Origin: JAOAFZ01 sp964407325 | GTDB lineage: Bacteria > Patescibacteriota > Microgenomatia > UBA1406 > GWC2-37-13 | Reading direction: 5' to 3' | DNA length: 26,991 nt | NCBI GenBank assembly: GCA_964407325.1 | Contig: CAYOVA010000019.1 | Coordinates: forward strand, 1-26,991 | In this document: positions 15,673 to 22,391 of the stretch, piece by piece | How the letters are laid out: each line of letters opens with the position of its first letter | Numbering within the stretch: the first letter of the stretch is position 1 | Notes under the pieces: model-generated | What the model was told of the DNA's origin: nothing | The model's input: only the letters and a program-made list of their open reading frames with translations | The model's database searches: none | Made by a program: the position numbers and the translations under genes

Positions 15673-15693
15673 ATTATACCGCTAATTACGGTA
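15673..15693 (-). promoter_or_regulatory. fic-lig promoter -10 with overlapping inverted repeat
   Basis: TATAAT on the minus strand (15678-15673) ends eight bases before the Fic ATG. An inverted repeat TACCG-7-CGGTA (15677-15693) overlaps the box and the spacer. It could be an operator, perhaps for the winged helix of the Fic protein itself; this is inference. No strong -35 is seen. Confidence 0.45.
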
Positions 15694-15708
15694 TTTGTGC
15701 GGGAATAG

Positions 15709-16392
15709 TTACTTACCAAACCGGCGCTCACGATTGGAAAACTGCTCGATACTTTTATGACAATCTTCCTCCTTAAAATCGGGGAAAAGCTTATCGACAA
15801 AATCATACTCGGCATATTCGGATTGCCAGAGCATAAATCCCGAAACGCGCCTGTCTCCACCAGTACGGATTATCAAGTCAGGATCAGGAATATCGTAAGT
15901 ATCAAGGTAATTCTTGAATTCATCTATTCCCACTTTATTTTCGTTGTTATGAATAACCTTTCTGATTGCGCGGATAATCTCGTCCCTGCCACCATAATTC
16001 AAAGCAAACACAACGGTCATTTCCGTATTATTTGCTGTTTTTATTATGGCATTGTGGATAAGCTTCTGCAAATCCTCTGGGAAGGCCTCCACATTGCCAA
16101 TTACTTTAATTCGAAGATTTTTTTTGTGAAGTTCGTTCATTCTTTTTTTGAGGAAAAAACGAAGCAAATTGAGAAGGTTATCGACCTCTTTTTTTGATCT
16201 TTTCTTAAGATTTTCGGTAGATAAAGCCCAAAAAGTAAAATATTTGACACCATCAGCATGGAAGGCATCAATAATGTCGGGGAGGTTTTTTTCCGCAGAG
16301 ACCCGATGTCCTTCAAATTCAGGCAATTTCCTGTTTCTGGCCCATCTTCTATTGCCATCCGGTATGATTGCTACATGTACGGGAACATTCAT
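15709..16392 (-). CDS. uppS: Isoprenyl transferase / undecaprenyl diphosphate synthase family
   Basis: A 227-residue cis-prenyltransferase that adds isopentenyl diphosphate units to an allylic primer to make the polyprenyl diphosphate used as sugar carrier. Motifs: IIPDGNRRWARN (9-20, catalytic D12), FWALSTENLKKR (about 54-65), and DPDLIIRTGGDRRVSGFMLWQ with SEYAEYDF (about 170-198), including the conserved Arg pair that binds IPP. It is slightly shorter than typical UppS (about 245). It is a single gene divergent from the pilin-like pair, about 0.8 kb from the IPP-forming mevalonate operon, and is its natural consumer. TATAAG/GACTAT sequences lie just before the ATG, but no well-placed promoter can be fixed. 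Confidence 0.93.
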   Translation of the reverse strand: MNVPVHVAIIPDGNRRWARNRKLPEFEGHRVSAEKNLPDIIDAFHADGVKYFTFWALSTENLKKRSKKEVDNLLNLLRFFLKKRMNELHKKNLRIKVIGNVEAFPEDLQKLIHNAIIKTANNTEMTVVFALNYGGRDEIIRAIRKVIHNNENKVGIDEFKNYLDTYDIPDPDLIIRTGGDRRVSGFMLWQSEYAEYDFVDKLFPDFKEEDCHKSIEQFSNRERRFGK

Positions 16393-16407
16393 ATTCTTAT
16401 AGTCTTG

Positions 16408-16436
16408 TTGACAGGGAAAATCATTTCTTTTAGACT
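16408..16436 (+). promoter_or_regulatory. Promoter of the pilin-like operon (TTGACA-17-TAGACT)
   Basis: A perfect -35 TTGACA (16408-16413), 17 bases, then TAGACT (16431-16436). The -10 ends nine bases before the ATG at 16446, so the leader would be 0-4 bases and no Shine-Dalgarno is present. It overlaps the upstream region of divergent uppS. Confidence 0.6.
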
Positions 16437-16445
16437 TAACCTAAA

Positions 16446-16760
16446 ATGAACAATACACTCGCTCAAGGATTTAATGCAACCACTCTTCCAACCTACTATC
16501 CTTCCATGCGATACTTTAACAATATTGGCAGCCTGGTAAATATTCTTGTTTCCACTGCCATGTTAATTGCCGGAATAGTGTTTTTAGGTATGATTTTTTA
16601 TGCTGCATTTATAATGTTAACTTCCGCTGGCGATCCTGAAAAAGTAGCACAAGGCCGGAATGTTATTACATACGGTTTCATCGGATTACTTATTATGCTT
16701 TCTGCATTTTTAGTTGTAAAAGTAGTAGAATTTTTCTTAGGAATTGATTTGCCACTATGA
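16446..16760 (+). CDS. VirB2/TrbC-like pilin-type two-TM protein
   Basis: A 104-residue protein: a short polar N-terminus (about 1-27), TM at 28-57 (SLVNILVSTAMLIAGIVFLGMIFY and on), a short cytoplasmic loop with GDPEKVAQGRN (about 61-72), and TM at 73-98. This layout, with the GDxEKxxxxRN loop between two helices, is that of small VirB2/TrbC-like pilin or conjugation-associated proteins, which are frequent in Patescibacteria. No cleavable signal peptide is obvious. It overlaps the next gene by ATGA (16757-16760), so the two are coupled. A pilus, secretion or DNA-uptake role is inferred from architecture only; no ATPase or other type IV secretion gene is in the window. Confidence 0.7.
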   Translation: MNNTLAQGFNATTLPTYYPSMRYFNNIGSLVNILVSTAMLIAGIVFLGMIFYAAFIMLTSAGDPEKVAQGRNVITYGFIGLLIMLSAFLVVKVVEFFLGIDLPL

Positions 16761-17206
16761 ACGAAACATTACTTGCACAGGGACCCACAGGCGTACAACA
16801 AATTTTTGGTACTATTAAGGCACCCGGACCAGGGTTAAGTGATCCAGGGACTGGTATTTCCCAACTGCTTGTTGGAGGTATCCAGCTTGCGTTTTTTATA
16901 GCAGCGCTGCTCCTACTAGGATATTTATTTTACGGAGCTTTCCTGTACATAACCTCCGGGGGTGACGAGGAAAAAACAACTGCTGCACGCAATACCATGA
17001 CTTATGCAGTATTAGGAATGATTCTGATGGTTGTCGGTCTCTCCATTTTTGCTTTTGTAGCAGGAAATATACTTGGTATTATTCAGCGCGACGAAAAAGG
17101 TAATATCTACTTTAAACTGCCAACGATTGGGGGACAGGGCGGGGGCACTCCTGGTGGTACGGTTCCCGCAAATGGCGCCCCAGGTGGGACAACAGGGCCT
17201 AATTAA
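16757..17206 (+). CDS. Second VirB2/TrbC-like two-TM protein with Gly/Pro-rich tail
   Basis: A 149-residue paralogue of the preceding protein. TM at about 34-60, loop GGDEEKTTAARNTMTY (about 68-83, the same GDxEK...RN pattern) and TM at 84-112. It differs in a low-complexity C-terminal tail (about 127-149) rich in Gly, Pro and Thr, probably exposed outside the membrane or used as a flexible linker. Coupled to the first gene by ATGA. Its stop codon overlaps the stop codon of the convergent isopentenyl phosphate kinase gene by four bases, and no terminator separates them. Function inferred as pilin-like. Confidence 0.7.
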   Translation: MNETLLAQGPTGVQQIFGTIKAPGPGLSDPGTGISQLLVGGIQLAFFIAALLLLGYLFYGAFLYITSGGDEEKTTAARNTMTYAVLGMILMVVGLSIFAFVAGNILGIIQRDEKGNIYFKLPTIGGQGGGTPGGTVPANGAPGGTTGPN

Positions 17207-18006
17207 CCAGATACTTTCGTAAGACTACTTGAATCCTCATTTAGTAGAACTCTTTGAAGAATCCCCTTTTCTTCTCCGTTACCAATATAAGTAACTATCC
17301 CTTTTGCAGCATACTGGAGAGAAAATTCAATTTTATGCTTCATGCCACCTGTTACATCAAATCCATTCGTAGCAGATATATGCTTTTGCACATCAGTCCA
17401 GTTTTTGTTCGTTATTTCGGGAATTACCTTTCCTGATGCATCAAGAACTCCCGGTACTTTGGTTAAATGAATTACAGATTCCACTACAAAACCTTCTTTG
17501 AGAGCGATAGAAATAAGAATATCAAATATTGTTTCCGTAGAAAAAATGGTACACCCCTTGTTTACATCAAGGATAATATCGCCGTATACCGAAGGTACCA
17601 ATCCTGCACGTAATGACTGAATAAAAACAGCTTCAGCACTGTTGAAAAGGTGAGCATCTTTCGCTGTAAACATAGTAGAGGGTTTAATACTAAGAACAGG
17701 AACACCTTTCTTTAGTAATTCATCACAGACAAGGGAATTTAATTGAGCTACTGCTGCTTGTACTTCCGCTACACCAATCAACGCCTTTTTATCGGTAAAT
17801 CCGTCTTTTAACCCGTACTTGACAACCTGATAATGTCCAAATGAGCCAGCCCCATTGCCAATTACAAACGTATATTCAGGCATGTTATTCACAAGTTCGG
17901 AAATATCTTTTGCAAGCTGATTAATTATCTCCAGTCTTGCCGTCATTGGCTTGTCCTTTTCAGTAATAAGACTCCCACCCAGTTTAATAAAGATTAGTTT
18001 TTTCAT
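17203..18006 (-). CDS. ipk: Isopentenyl phosphate kinase
   Basis: A 267-residue amino-acid-kinase-fold enzyme that phosphorylates isopentenyl phosphate to IPP with ATP. Motifs: IKLGGSLIT (7-15) at the nucleotide site, and NGAGSFGHY (51-59), whose H58 is the His that distinguishes IPK from related kinases such as UMP or glutamate kinase. Further on are SVYGDIILD and the GFDVTGGMKHKIE segment near the C-terminus. IPK is typical of archaea, some Chloroflexi and plants. Last gene of the mevalonate operon, joined to the decarboxylase by ATGA. Its presence with no phosphomevalonate kinase in the operon indicates the alternative pathway in which decarboxylation precedes the second phosphorylation. 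It converges with the pilin-like pair. Confidence 0.92.
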   Translation of the reverse strand: MKKLIFIKLGGSLITEKDKPMTARLEIINQLAKDISELVNNMPEYTFVIGNGAGSFGHYQVVKYGLKDGFTDKKALIGVAEVQAAVAQLNSLVCDELLKKGVPVLSIKPSTMFTAKDAHLFNSAEAVFIQSLRAGLVPSVYGDIILDVNKGCTIFSTETIFDILISIALKEGFVVESVIHLTKVPGVLDASGKVIPEITNKNWTDVQKHISATNGFDVTGGMKHKIEFSLQYAAKGIVTYIGNGEEKGILQRVLLNEDSSSLTKVSG

Positions 18007-18995
18007 AGAAAATGTGTTCCTGGAGCTGCGCTGTTAGTAATAACTTCTTTAATATATTCCTGCTTGGAAAAATGGTCTTGAAATCGTGATTCGTTTTTAC
18101 TTTCACAGATTACATGAATATTCTCTCCTGCATCAATCGTAAAGTAGCCTTCTAAACCTTCTTCACGCACCTTTACAATATCTTTTATACAGCGAATGGT
18201 ACTTTCAGACCAGAAATACAACGGCGGGACTTGTGTCATCATAATTGAATGGAAGTTAATCGCTTCCTGTTCAATTATAGTGCCAAACTGTTTAAAATCT
18301 TTCTTTTCAAAGGCCGTTCGTACATCAGCTAAGGTAGATTTTAGAGCTTGCTGACGTGATTCAAAATATCTGCTTGTTTGTGCTCCCTGATGCCCTTCAG
18401 CAGATGAAACCTTTTTCTCATCCAGGGAGAGCACCAAGACAATATCGCGTACATCCCAAAAGTTTGGTGCAGCAATTGATTCAGCATACGATTCATCTGA
18501 GTTATCCGATGCTTTCCACCATGCAAACCCATCAGGAATAGATCGACACGCTGATCCAGACCCAGAAAGTCGTGCTAAAACGGACAACTGTTTTTTATCA
18601 AGTTCTCTATCGAATATCTTTGTAAAAGCTAACGCCATGGCAGAAAAGAACGATGCGGATGAAGCAATACCTGCTTTTTTTGGAAACGAATTGGCAGAAT
18701 GAATTCGAAAGCCTTTATCGGGTGTCACGCCTAAGTATTTTTTTGCCACGTCATAAAAAGTTAACACTTTCTTCATTTCTGTTTCAGTTGCCGGTTTGTA
18801 CTCATCGCTTTTAAACTCTTTAATAACCATTTGCCTTACGGAAGGGTCTTCCAGAACTTCCACTTTCAACTCTGTGTAACAGTTTGAAAGATTCATGGAA
18901 AAGCTGTCATTTGAAGGAAGAACCAGAGAAGCATTCCGCTGTCCCCAGTATTTTACAAACGCAATGTTAGACGGACTCCTGATACTGAACTCCAT
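18003..18995 (-). CDS. mvaD: Diphosphomevalonate or phosphomevalonate decarboxylase
   Basis: A 330-residue GHMP-fold decarboxylase. I chose the ATG at 18995, because MEFSIRSPSNIAFVKYWG aligns with the usual start of the family; a longer in-frame extension to 19136 would lie almost wholly inside mevalonate kinase. Motifs: SNIAFVKYWG (9-18, K15), GIASSASFF (109-117), SGSGSACRS (144-152), and IDAGEN (287-292), where D288 fits the catalytic Asp. The residue after KYWG, commonly Lys in classical diphosphomevalonate decarboxylases such as the yeast enzyme, is Gln here (Q19), and CRS is followed by IPDGF instead of the common (L/I)YGGF. Together with the adjacent IPK this suggests mevalonate 5-phosphate as substrate, giving isopentenyl phosphate; not proven. 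It overlaps the mvk 3' end by 29 bases, with an AGGA six bases before its ATG. Confidence 0.88.
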   Translation of the reverse strand: MEFSIRSPSNIAFVKYWGQRNASLVLPSNDSFSMNLSNCYTELKVEVLEDPSVRQMVIKEFKSDEYKPATETEMKKVLTFYDVAKKYLGVTPDKGFRIHSANSFPKKAGIASSASFFSAMALAFTKIFDRELDKKQLSVLARLSGSGSACRSIPDGFAWWKASDNSDESYAESIAAPNFWDVRDIVLVLSLDEKKVSSAEGHQGAQTSRYFESRQQALKSTLADVRTAFEKKDFKQFGTIIEQEAINFHSIMMTQVPPLYFWSESTIRCIKDIVKVREEGLEGYFTIDAGENIHVICESKNESRFQDHFSKQEYIKEVITNSAAPGTHFL

Positions 18996-19917
18996 GAAAA
19001 TCCTGGATAAATGGTATATATTCGATGCCGTTTTTTTCCAGATACTCAATTGTTTTTTGTGTATCTTGCGCATAGAAAAGAATAAAACCAGCACCATCAT
19101 TTTTTCCTCCTGCACCGGTAACTTTTCCTGTTCCAAGTTCTTTTAGTTGCTCAAGCATTTTCTGAGCTTTTTCTGATACAATGCCCAATTGCTGAAGATA
19201 GTTTTGATTTTCCTGTAATCCCTCTCGAAATGCTTTCGTATCTTCTTTAATCACAGATACAACCAGTCGTTTTGTCGTTTTTTCAATTTTACAAAGGATT
19301 TCATCTGCTTCAATAGGGTTCTTATTGTAGAAAATTCGTACTTGCTTTACCATTTCTGATGTCGGTTCTTCCGGTTTTCCTGTGTCTATCAACAACAGCT
19401 TTGATTCAATTTCCTCAGGTAGTTTTGCGTTCAATGCTGAAATAGTTTTTAAAAACTCAAACTCTTTTCTAAAGAATATAAGACCGCCGTAACAACAGGT
19501 TGTGTTGTCAGCCCCGGAAGGAGTTCCATGGAAATGTTTTTCAGCAGAATAGGCTAATGAATTCACCGTATCTTTGGATGGTTCTTCACCGAGAAAATAA
19601 TGAAGGAGAGCGGCACTAAGAGCAACAGCAAAGGCTGCAGACGATCCTAATCCTCTTCCGAGTGGAATATCGTTTTTTACAGATACAAATGGTACTTTGA
19701 ATTCTTTTTCAGGATATTTCTTTTGAAGATAGCTACTAACCGCTTCAATGACCGGCTTGCTCCCCTCAAGTAACTGAGAATCTGTTTCGCCACTATCTGA
19801 AACAGTCACATAGATATATTTGCCTAAACCACATATGAGTGCCGGTTTCCCATACACTACAGCATGTTCACCGGAAAGAATTACTTTTGCAGGAGCCTTG
19901 TACGATATAGAAGGCAT
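18967..19917 (-). CDS. mvk: Mevalonate kinase
   Basis: A 316-residue GHMP kinase converting mevalonate to 5-phosphomevalonate. Motifs: YKAPAKVILSGEHAVVYGKP (6-25, K11), PLGRGLGSSAAF (85-96) as the ATP loop, HGTPSGADN (130-138, D137), and GTGKVTGAGGKNDGAG near the C-terminus. The ATG at 19917 is preferred over an in-frame TTG at 19932, because it follows the DUF35 stop by one base (TAATATG), the same junction used twice elsewhere in this operon. The GEHAVV signature separates it from phosphomevalonate and homoserine kinases. Its last 29 bases also encode the start of the decarboxylase. Confidence 0.94.
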   Translation of the reverse strand: MPSISYKAPAKVILSGEHAVVYGKPALICGLGKYIYVTVSDSGETDSQLLEGSKPVIEAVSSYLQKKYPEKEFKVPFVSVKNDIPLGRGLGSSAAFAVALSAALLHYFLGEEPSKDTVNSLAYSAEKHFHGTPSGADNTTCCYGGLIFFRKEFEFLKTISALNAKLPEEIESKLLLIDTGKPEEPTSEMVKQVRIFYNKNPIEADEILCKIEKTTKRLVVSVIKEDTKAFREGLQENQNYLQQLGIVSEKAQKMLEQLKELGTGKVTGAGGKNDGAGFILFYAQDTQKTIEYLEKNGIEYIPFIQDFHGVQYQESV

Positions 19918-19918
19918 A

Positions 19919-20221
19919 TTAGGAAGGGACAAACTTTAAACCGTAGGTAATAATTGCTTCAGGTGTAGCATCACCATCAATTACCCGCATAACAGTGCGA
20001 ACTTTCATTCCTTTTTCTACTTGTACTTTACTACAGTCGACTAGTTGACCATATCGCATTTCACCATTTTCAAGCTGTACAAGAACACTAATATACGGAA
20101 CATCTTTATGGTATCCCGGAGGAGCTACAAAGATTTCCGTCCATGTAACTACCTCACCGGTTTTCCCAATATACTTTTTATCCTTATGCTGTCTTCTCCA
20201 GTTATCAATTGCATTTGCCAT
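19919..20221 (-). CDS. DUF35 OB-fold protein lacking the zinc ribbon
   Basis: A 100-residue protein with the OB-fold of the DUF35 family (GKTGEVVTWTEIFVAPPGYH, PYISVLVQLENGEMRYGQL, then KVQVEKGMKVRTVMRV). In archaea a DUF35 protein holds acetoacetyl-CoA thiolase and HMG-CoA synthase together and passes acetoacetyl-CoA between them. Here it sits between thiolase and mevalonate kinase, downstream of the synthase, consistent with that scaffold role. The usual N-terminal rubredoxin-like zinc ribbon with four Cys is missing: the only Cys is in VDCSKV, and the short N-terminus is helical (NAIDNWRRQHKDKK). Start ATG lies one base after the thiolase stop (TAATATG). Confidence 0.85.
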   Translation of the reverse strand: MANAIDNWRRQHKDKKYIGKTGEVVTWTEIFVAPPGYHKDVPYISVLVQLENGEMRYGQLVDCSKVQVEKGMKVRTVMRVIDGDATPEAIITYGLKFVPS

Positions 20222-20222
20222 A

Positions 20223-21374
20223 TTAGTCTTGTCCGAGAATTGTAACTACTGCCGTTCCTCCTGATCCGCCCACATTGTGTGTTAAGCCATATTTTGCTTC
20301 TACCTGACGGTCTTCTGCGCTATTTATTAATTGCAAAAATACTTCTCCAATCTGCTTGATGCCTGTTGCTCCCACTGGATGTCCTGCTGCCTTGAGTCCA
20401 CCAGAGGTGTTCACAATAATATCTTTCCCTTCTCCTAATTTTGTTTCGTAATTAGCTATATGTTTTCCCGCTTCTCCTTTTTTCCAGAATCCCAGATCTT
20501 CCATTGCTAGTAATTCTGCAATGGTAAAACAATCATGTACTTCGGCAACCTTAATATCTTTTCTTTCGAGTTTAGCTTCTTCAAATGCTTTGTTTGCTGC
20601 AATTACTGTAGCTTCCAAAGTATCTATTCTTTTTCTGTTTTTAAGAGTCATTGAATCGGTGGCGATATGTGAGGACAAAATGGTTACTTTCTTACTTACT
20701 TTTTTTATCAGAGCTTCATTATTAGTGAGTACAACTGCCGCACCACCATCAGTTACTGGTGAACAATCAAGCATTTTTAATGGACGGGCTACATAGGGAC
20801 TTTTTAACACCTGGTCAATAGTAATCTCTTTTCTAAACTGGGCTTTTTTATTTTTTGTACCATGGAAGTGATTTTTTACTCCCACATGAGCCAACGTTTC
20901 TTCTCCATATCCATATGTATCCAGATACACTCGTGCCAACATTCCATATAATCCCGGAAAGGTTAATCCTGCAAAGCGTTCTTCCGAACTGGCAGCAGAT
21001 GAAAGTGCTTCAGTAATTACTGTCGGGCTGACATCGGTCATTTTTTCTGCACCAATTACCAATGCTGTTTTTCCTGGATTTGCTTTGAGATACATATGCG
21101 CCTGCTGGAAGGCTGTTCCACCCGATGCACAAGCCGCTTCATAACGATAGACCGGGGTGTGGGTACCCAGCATCTCTGCAATAGCAGCTCCTAAATGCAA
21201 GCTGTTTTCAAGAACACCGCCCATCATATTGCCAAAAAAGATTGCATCTACCTGTTCAGTTTCTATACCCGCTTCTTTAAGCGCACCACGGGCAGCATCT
21301 TCGATCAGATCATGCAGTGATCGTTCCCACAGTTCTCCGAACGGTGTCTGGTAATAGCTAATTATCTTGTTCAT
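20223..21374 (-). CDS. Acetyl-CoA C-acetyltransferase (archaeal/SCP-x-type thiolase)
   Basis: A 383-residue thiolase making acetoacetyl-CoA from two acetyl-CoA. Nucleophilic C82 lies in EAACASGGTAF (79-89). H280 in VHDCFTIAE and H332 in GGLKAAGHPVGATG (326-338) fit the catalytic His residues, and HNVGGSGGTAVV closes the active site. The sequence type is that of archaeal and SCP-x-like thiolases associated with DUF35, not the bacterial PhaA/AtoB type. Joined to HMG-CoA synthase by ATGA (21371-21374) and followed after one base by DUF35, so all three complex partners are translationally linked. Confidence 0.93.
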   Translation of the reverse strand: MNKIISYYQTPFGELWERSLHDLIEDAARGALKEAGIETEQVDAIFFGNMMGGVLENSLHLGAAIAEMLGTHTPVYRYEAACASGGTAFQQAHMYLKANPGKTALVIGAEKMTDVSPTVITEALSSAASSEERFAGLTFPGLYGMLARVYLDTYGYGEETLAHVGVKNHFHGTKNKKAQFRKEITIDQVLKSPYVARPLKMLDCSPVTDGGAAVVLTNNEALIKKVSKKVTILSSHIATDSMTLKNRKRIDTLEATVIAANKAFEEAKLERKDIKVAEVHDCFTIAELLAMEDLGFWKKGEAGKHIANYETKLGEGKDIIVNTSGGLKAAGHPVGATGIKQIGEVFLQLINSAEDRQVEAKYGLTHNVGGSGGTAVVTILGQD

Positions 21375-22390
21375 AGTGCTTTTAACATTTTGAGATATGT
21401 TGCGTAGGAAACTTCTGAATACTGCTGAATATCCTGATAAAACTGTAATCTTCTTTCTTTAATGGCATCCGTTACTTTAAAAGCAATGGCATCTGACCCA
21501 GCTCCGGAACCATAGGAAGCGAAGAATATTGTTTCTCCCGGCTGTGCATCATCAAGTGTTGCTACCAGTCCCATTAGAGCAGAAGCAGCATATGAGTTTC
21601 CTAACTCTTTAACAACAAGTGATTTTAAAATTTGTTCGTATGTAAAACCTAATTTCGCCGCAATTTCTTTTGGAAATCGTCCATTTGGCATATGGAAAAC
21701 AGCACGGGTAAAGTCTGAAGGTTTCATATCAAGTTTTTCAAGTAGCTGTTTTGAAGATTCACCAATATGCCGGAAGAAGGCAGGTTTTCCGGTAAAGCGG
21801 CCACTATGAGAAGGGTGCATTGACCCATGGCGGCGCCAGAAATCTGGCGTATCACTGGAAAACGATGAAGTACCTAATACTTCCAGCATGACATTCTCTT
21901 TGCCAATTACAAAAGCAACGGCACCTGATCCTGCACTATACTCGAGAGCATCTCCCGGTTTTCCTGTAGCTTTATCAGCTGCTCCAACAAGAGCTAATTC
22001 CGCATCACCAGCTTTTACAACAGAAAATGCTGTCAACAGCGCCCCGGAACCAGCTTTACAGGCAAACTGAGTATCGTATGCGTTATAAGAATTTGTTCCC
22101 AGATCAAGCCAGTCTGCAACAATAGTAGAGGTAGGTTTTACAGCATAGGGATGCGTTTCCGAACCAAATAATACGAGTCCAATTTTTTGCTTTTCAATGT
22201 CTCGTGTTGCCTTAACAGCTGCTTCCAGGGCCATTGTTGCCGCATCTTCATCGCGGCCGGCAATAGATTTAGAAAGAAGTCCCAATGAACCAATAATTTC
22301 AGAGGCCGCTTTTCCATTATGTGCGGCTATTTCTTCCGTTTTGATGCGGTATTTTGGAATGTAAAACCCGTAGGAAACTATTCCAACCAT
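21371..22390 (-). CDS. Hydroxymethylglutaryl-CoA synthase, archaeal type
   Basis: A 339-residue HMG-CoA synthase condensing acetyl-CoA with acetoacetyl-CoA. The expected catalytic triad is visible: E78 in FGSETHPYAVKP, C111 in TQFACKAGSGA, and H233 in AVFHMPNGRF. MVGIVSYGFYIPKYRI at the start and SYGSGAGSDA near the C-terminus are typical. The length (about 340-350) matches archaeal enzymes, shorter than the approximately 390-520 residue bacterial and eukaryotic forms. It starts one base after the HMG-CoA reductase stop (TAATATG) and overlaps the thiolase start by four bases. Confidence 0.94.
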   Translation of the reverse strand: MVGIVSYGFYIPKYRIKTEEIAAHNGKAASEIIGSLGLLSKSIAGRDEDAATMALEAAVKATRDIEKQKIGLVLFGSETHPYAVKPTSTIVADWLDLGTNSYNAYDTQFACKAGSGALLTAFSVVKAGDAELALVGAADKATGKPGDALEYSAGSGAVAFVIGKENVMLEVLGTSSFSSDTPDFWRRHGSMHPSHSGRFTGKPAFFRHIGESSKQLLEKLDMKPSDFTRAVFHMPNGRFPKEIAAKLGFTYEQILKSLVVKELGNSYAASALMGLVATLDDAQPGETIFFASYGSGAGSDAIAFKVTDAIKERRLQFYQDIQQYSEVSYATYLKMLKAL

Positions 22391-22391
22391 A

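Noticed and set aside
18996..19136. 47-codon upstream extension of the decarboxylase
   Set aside because: It lies inside mevalonate kinase in another frame, and the family's conserved N-terminus begins at the ATG at 18995.
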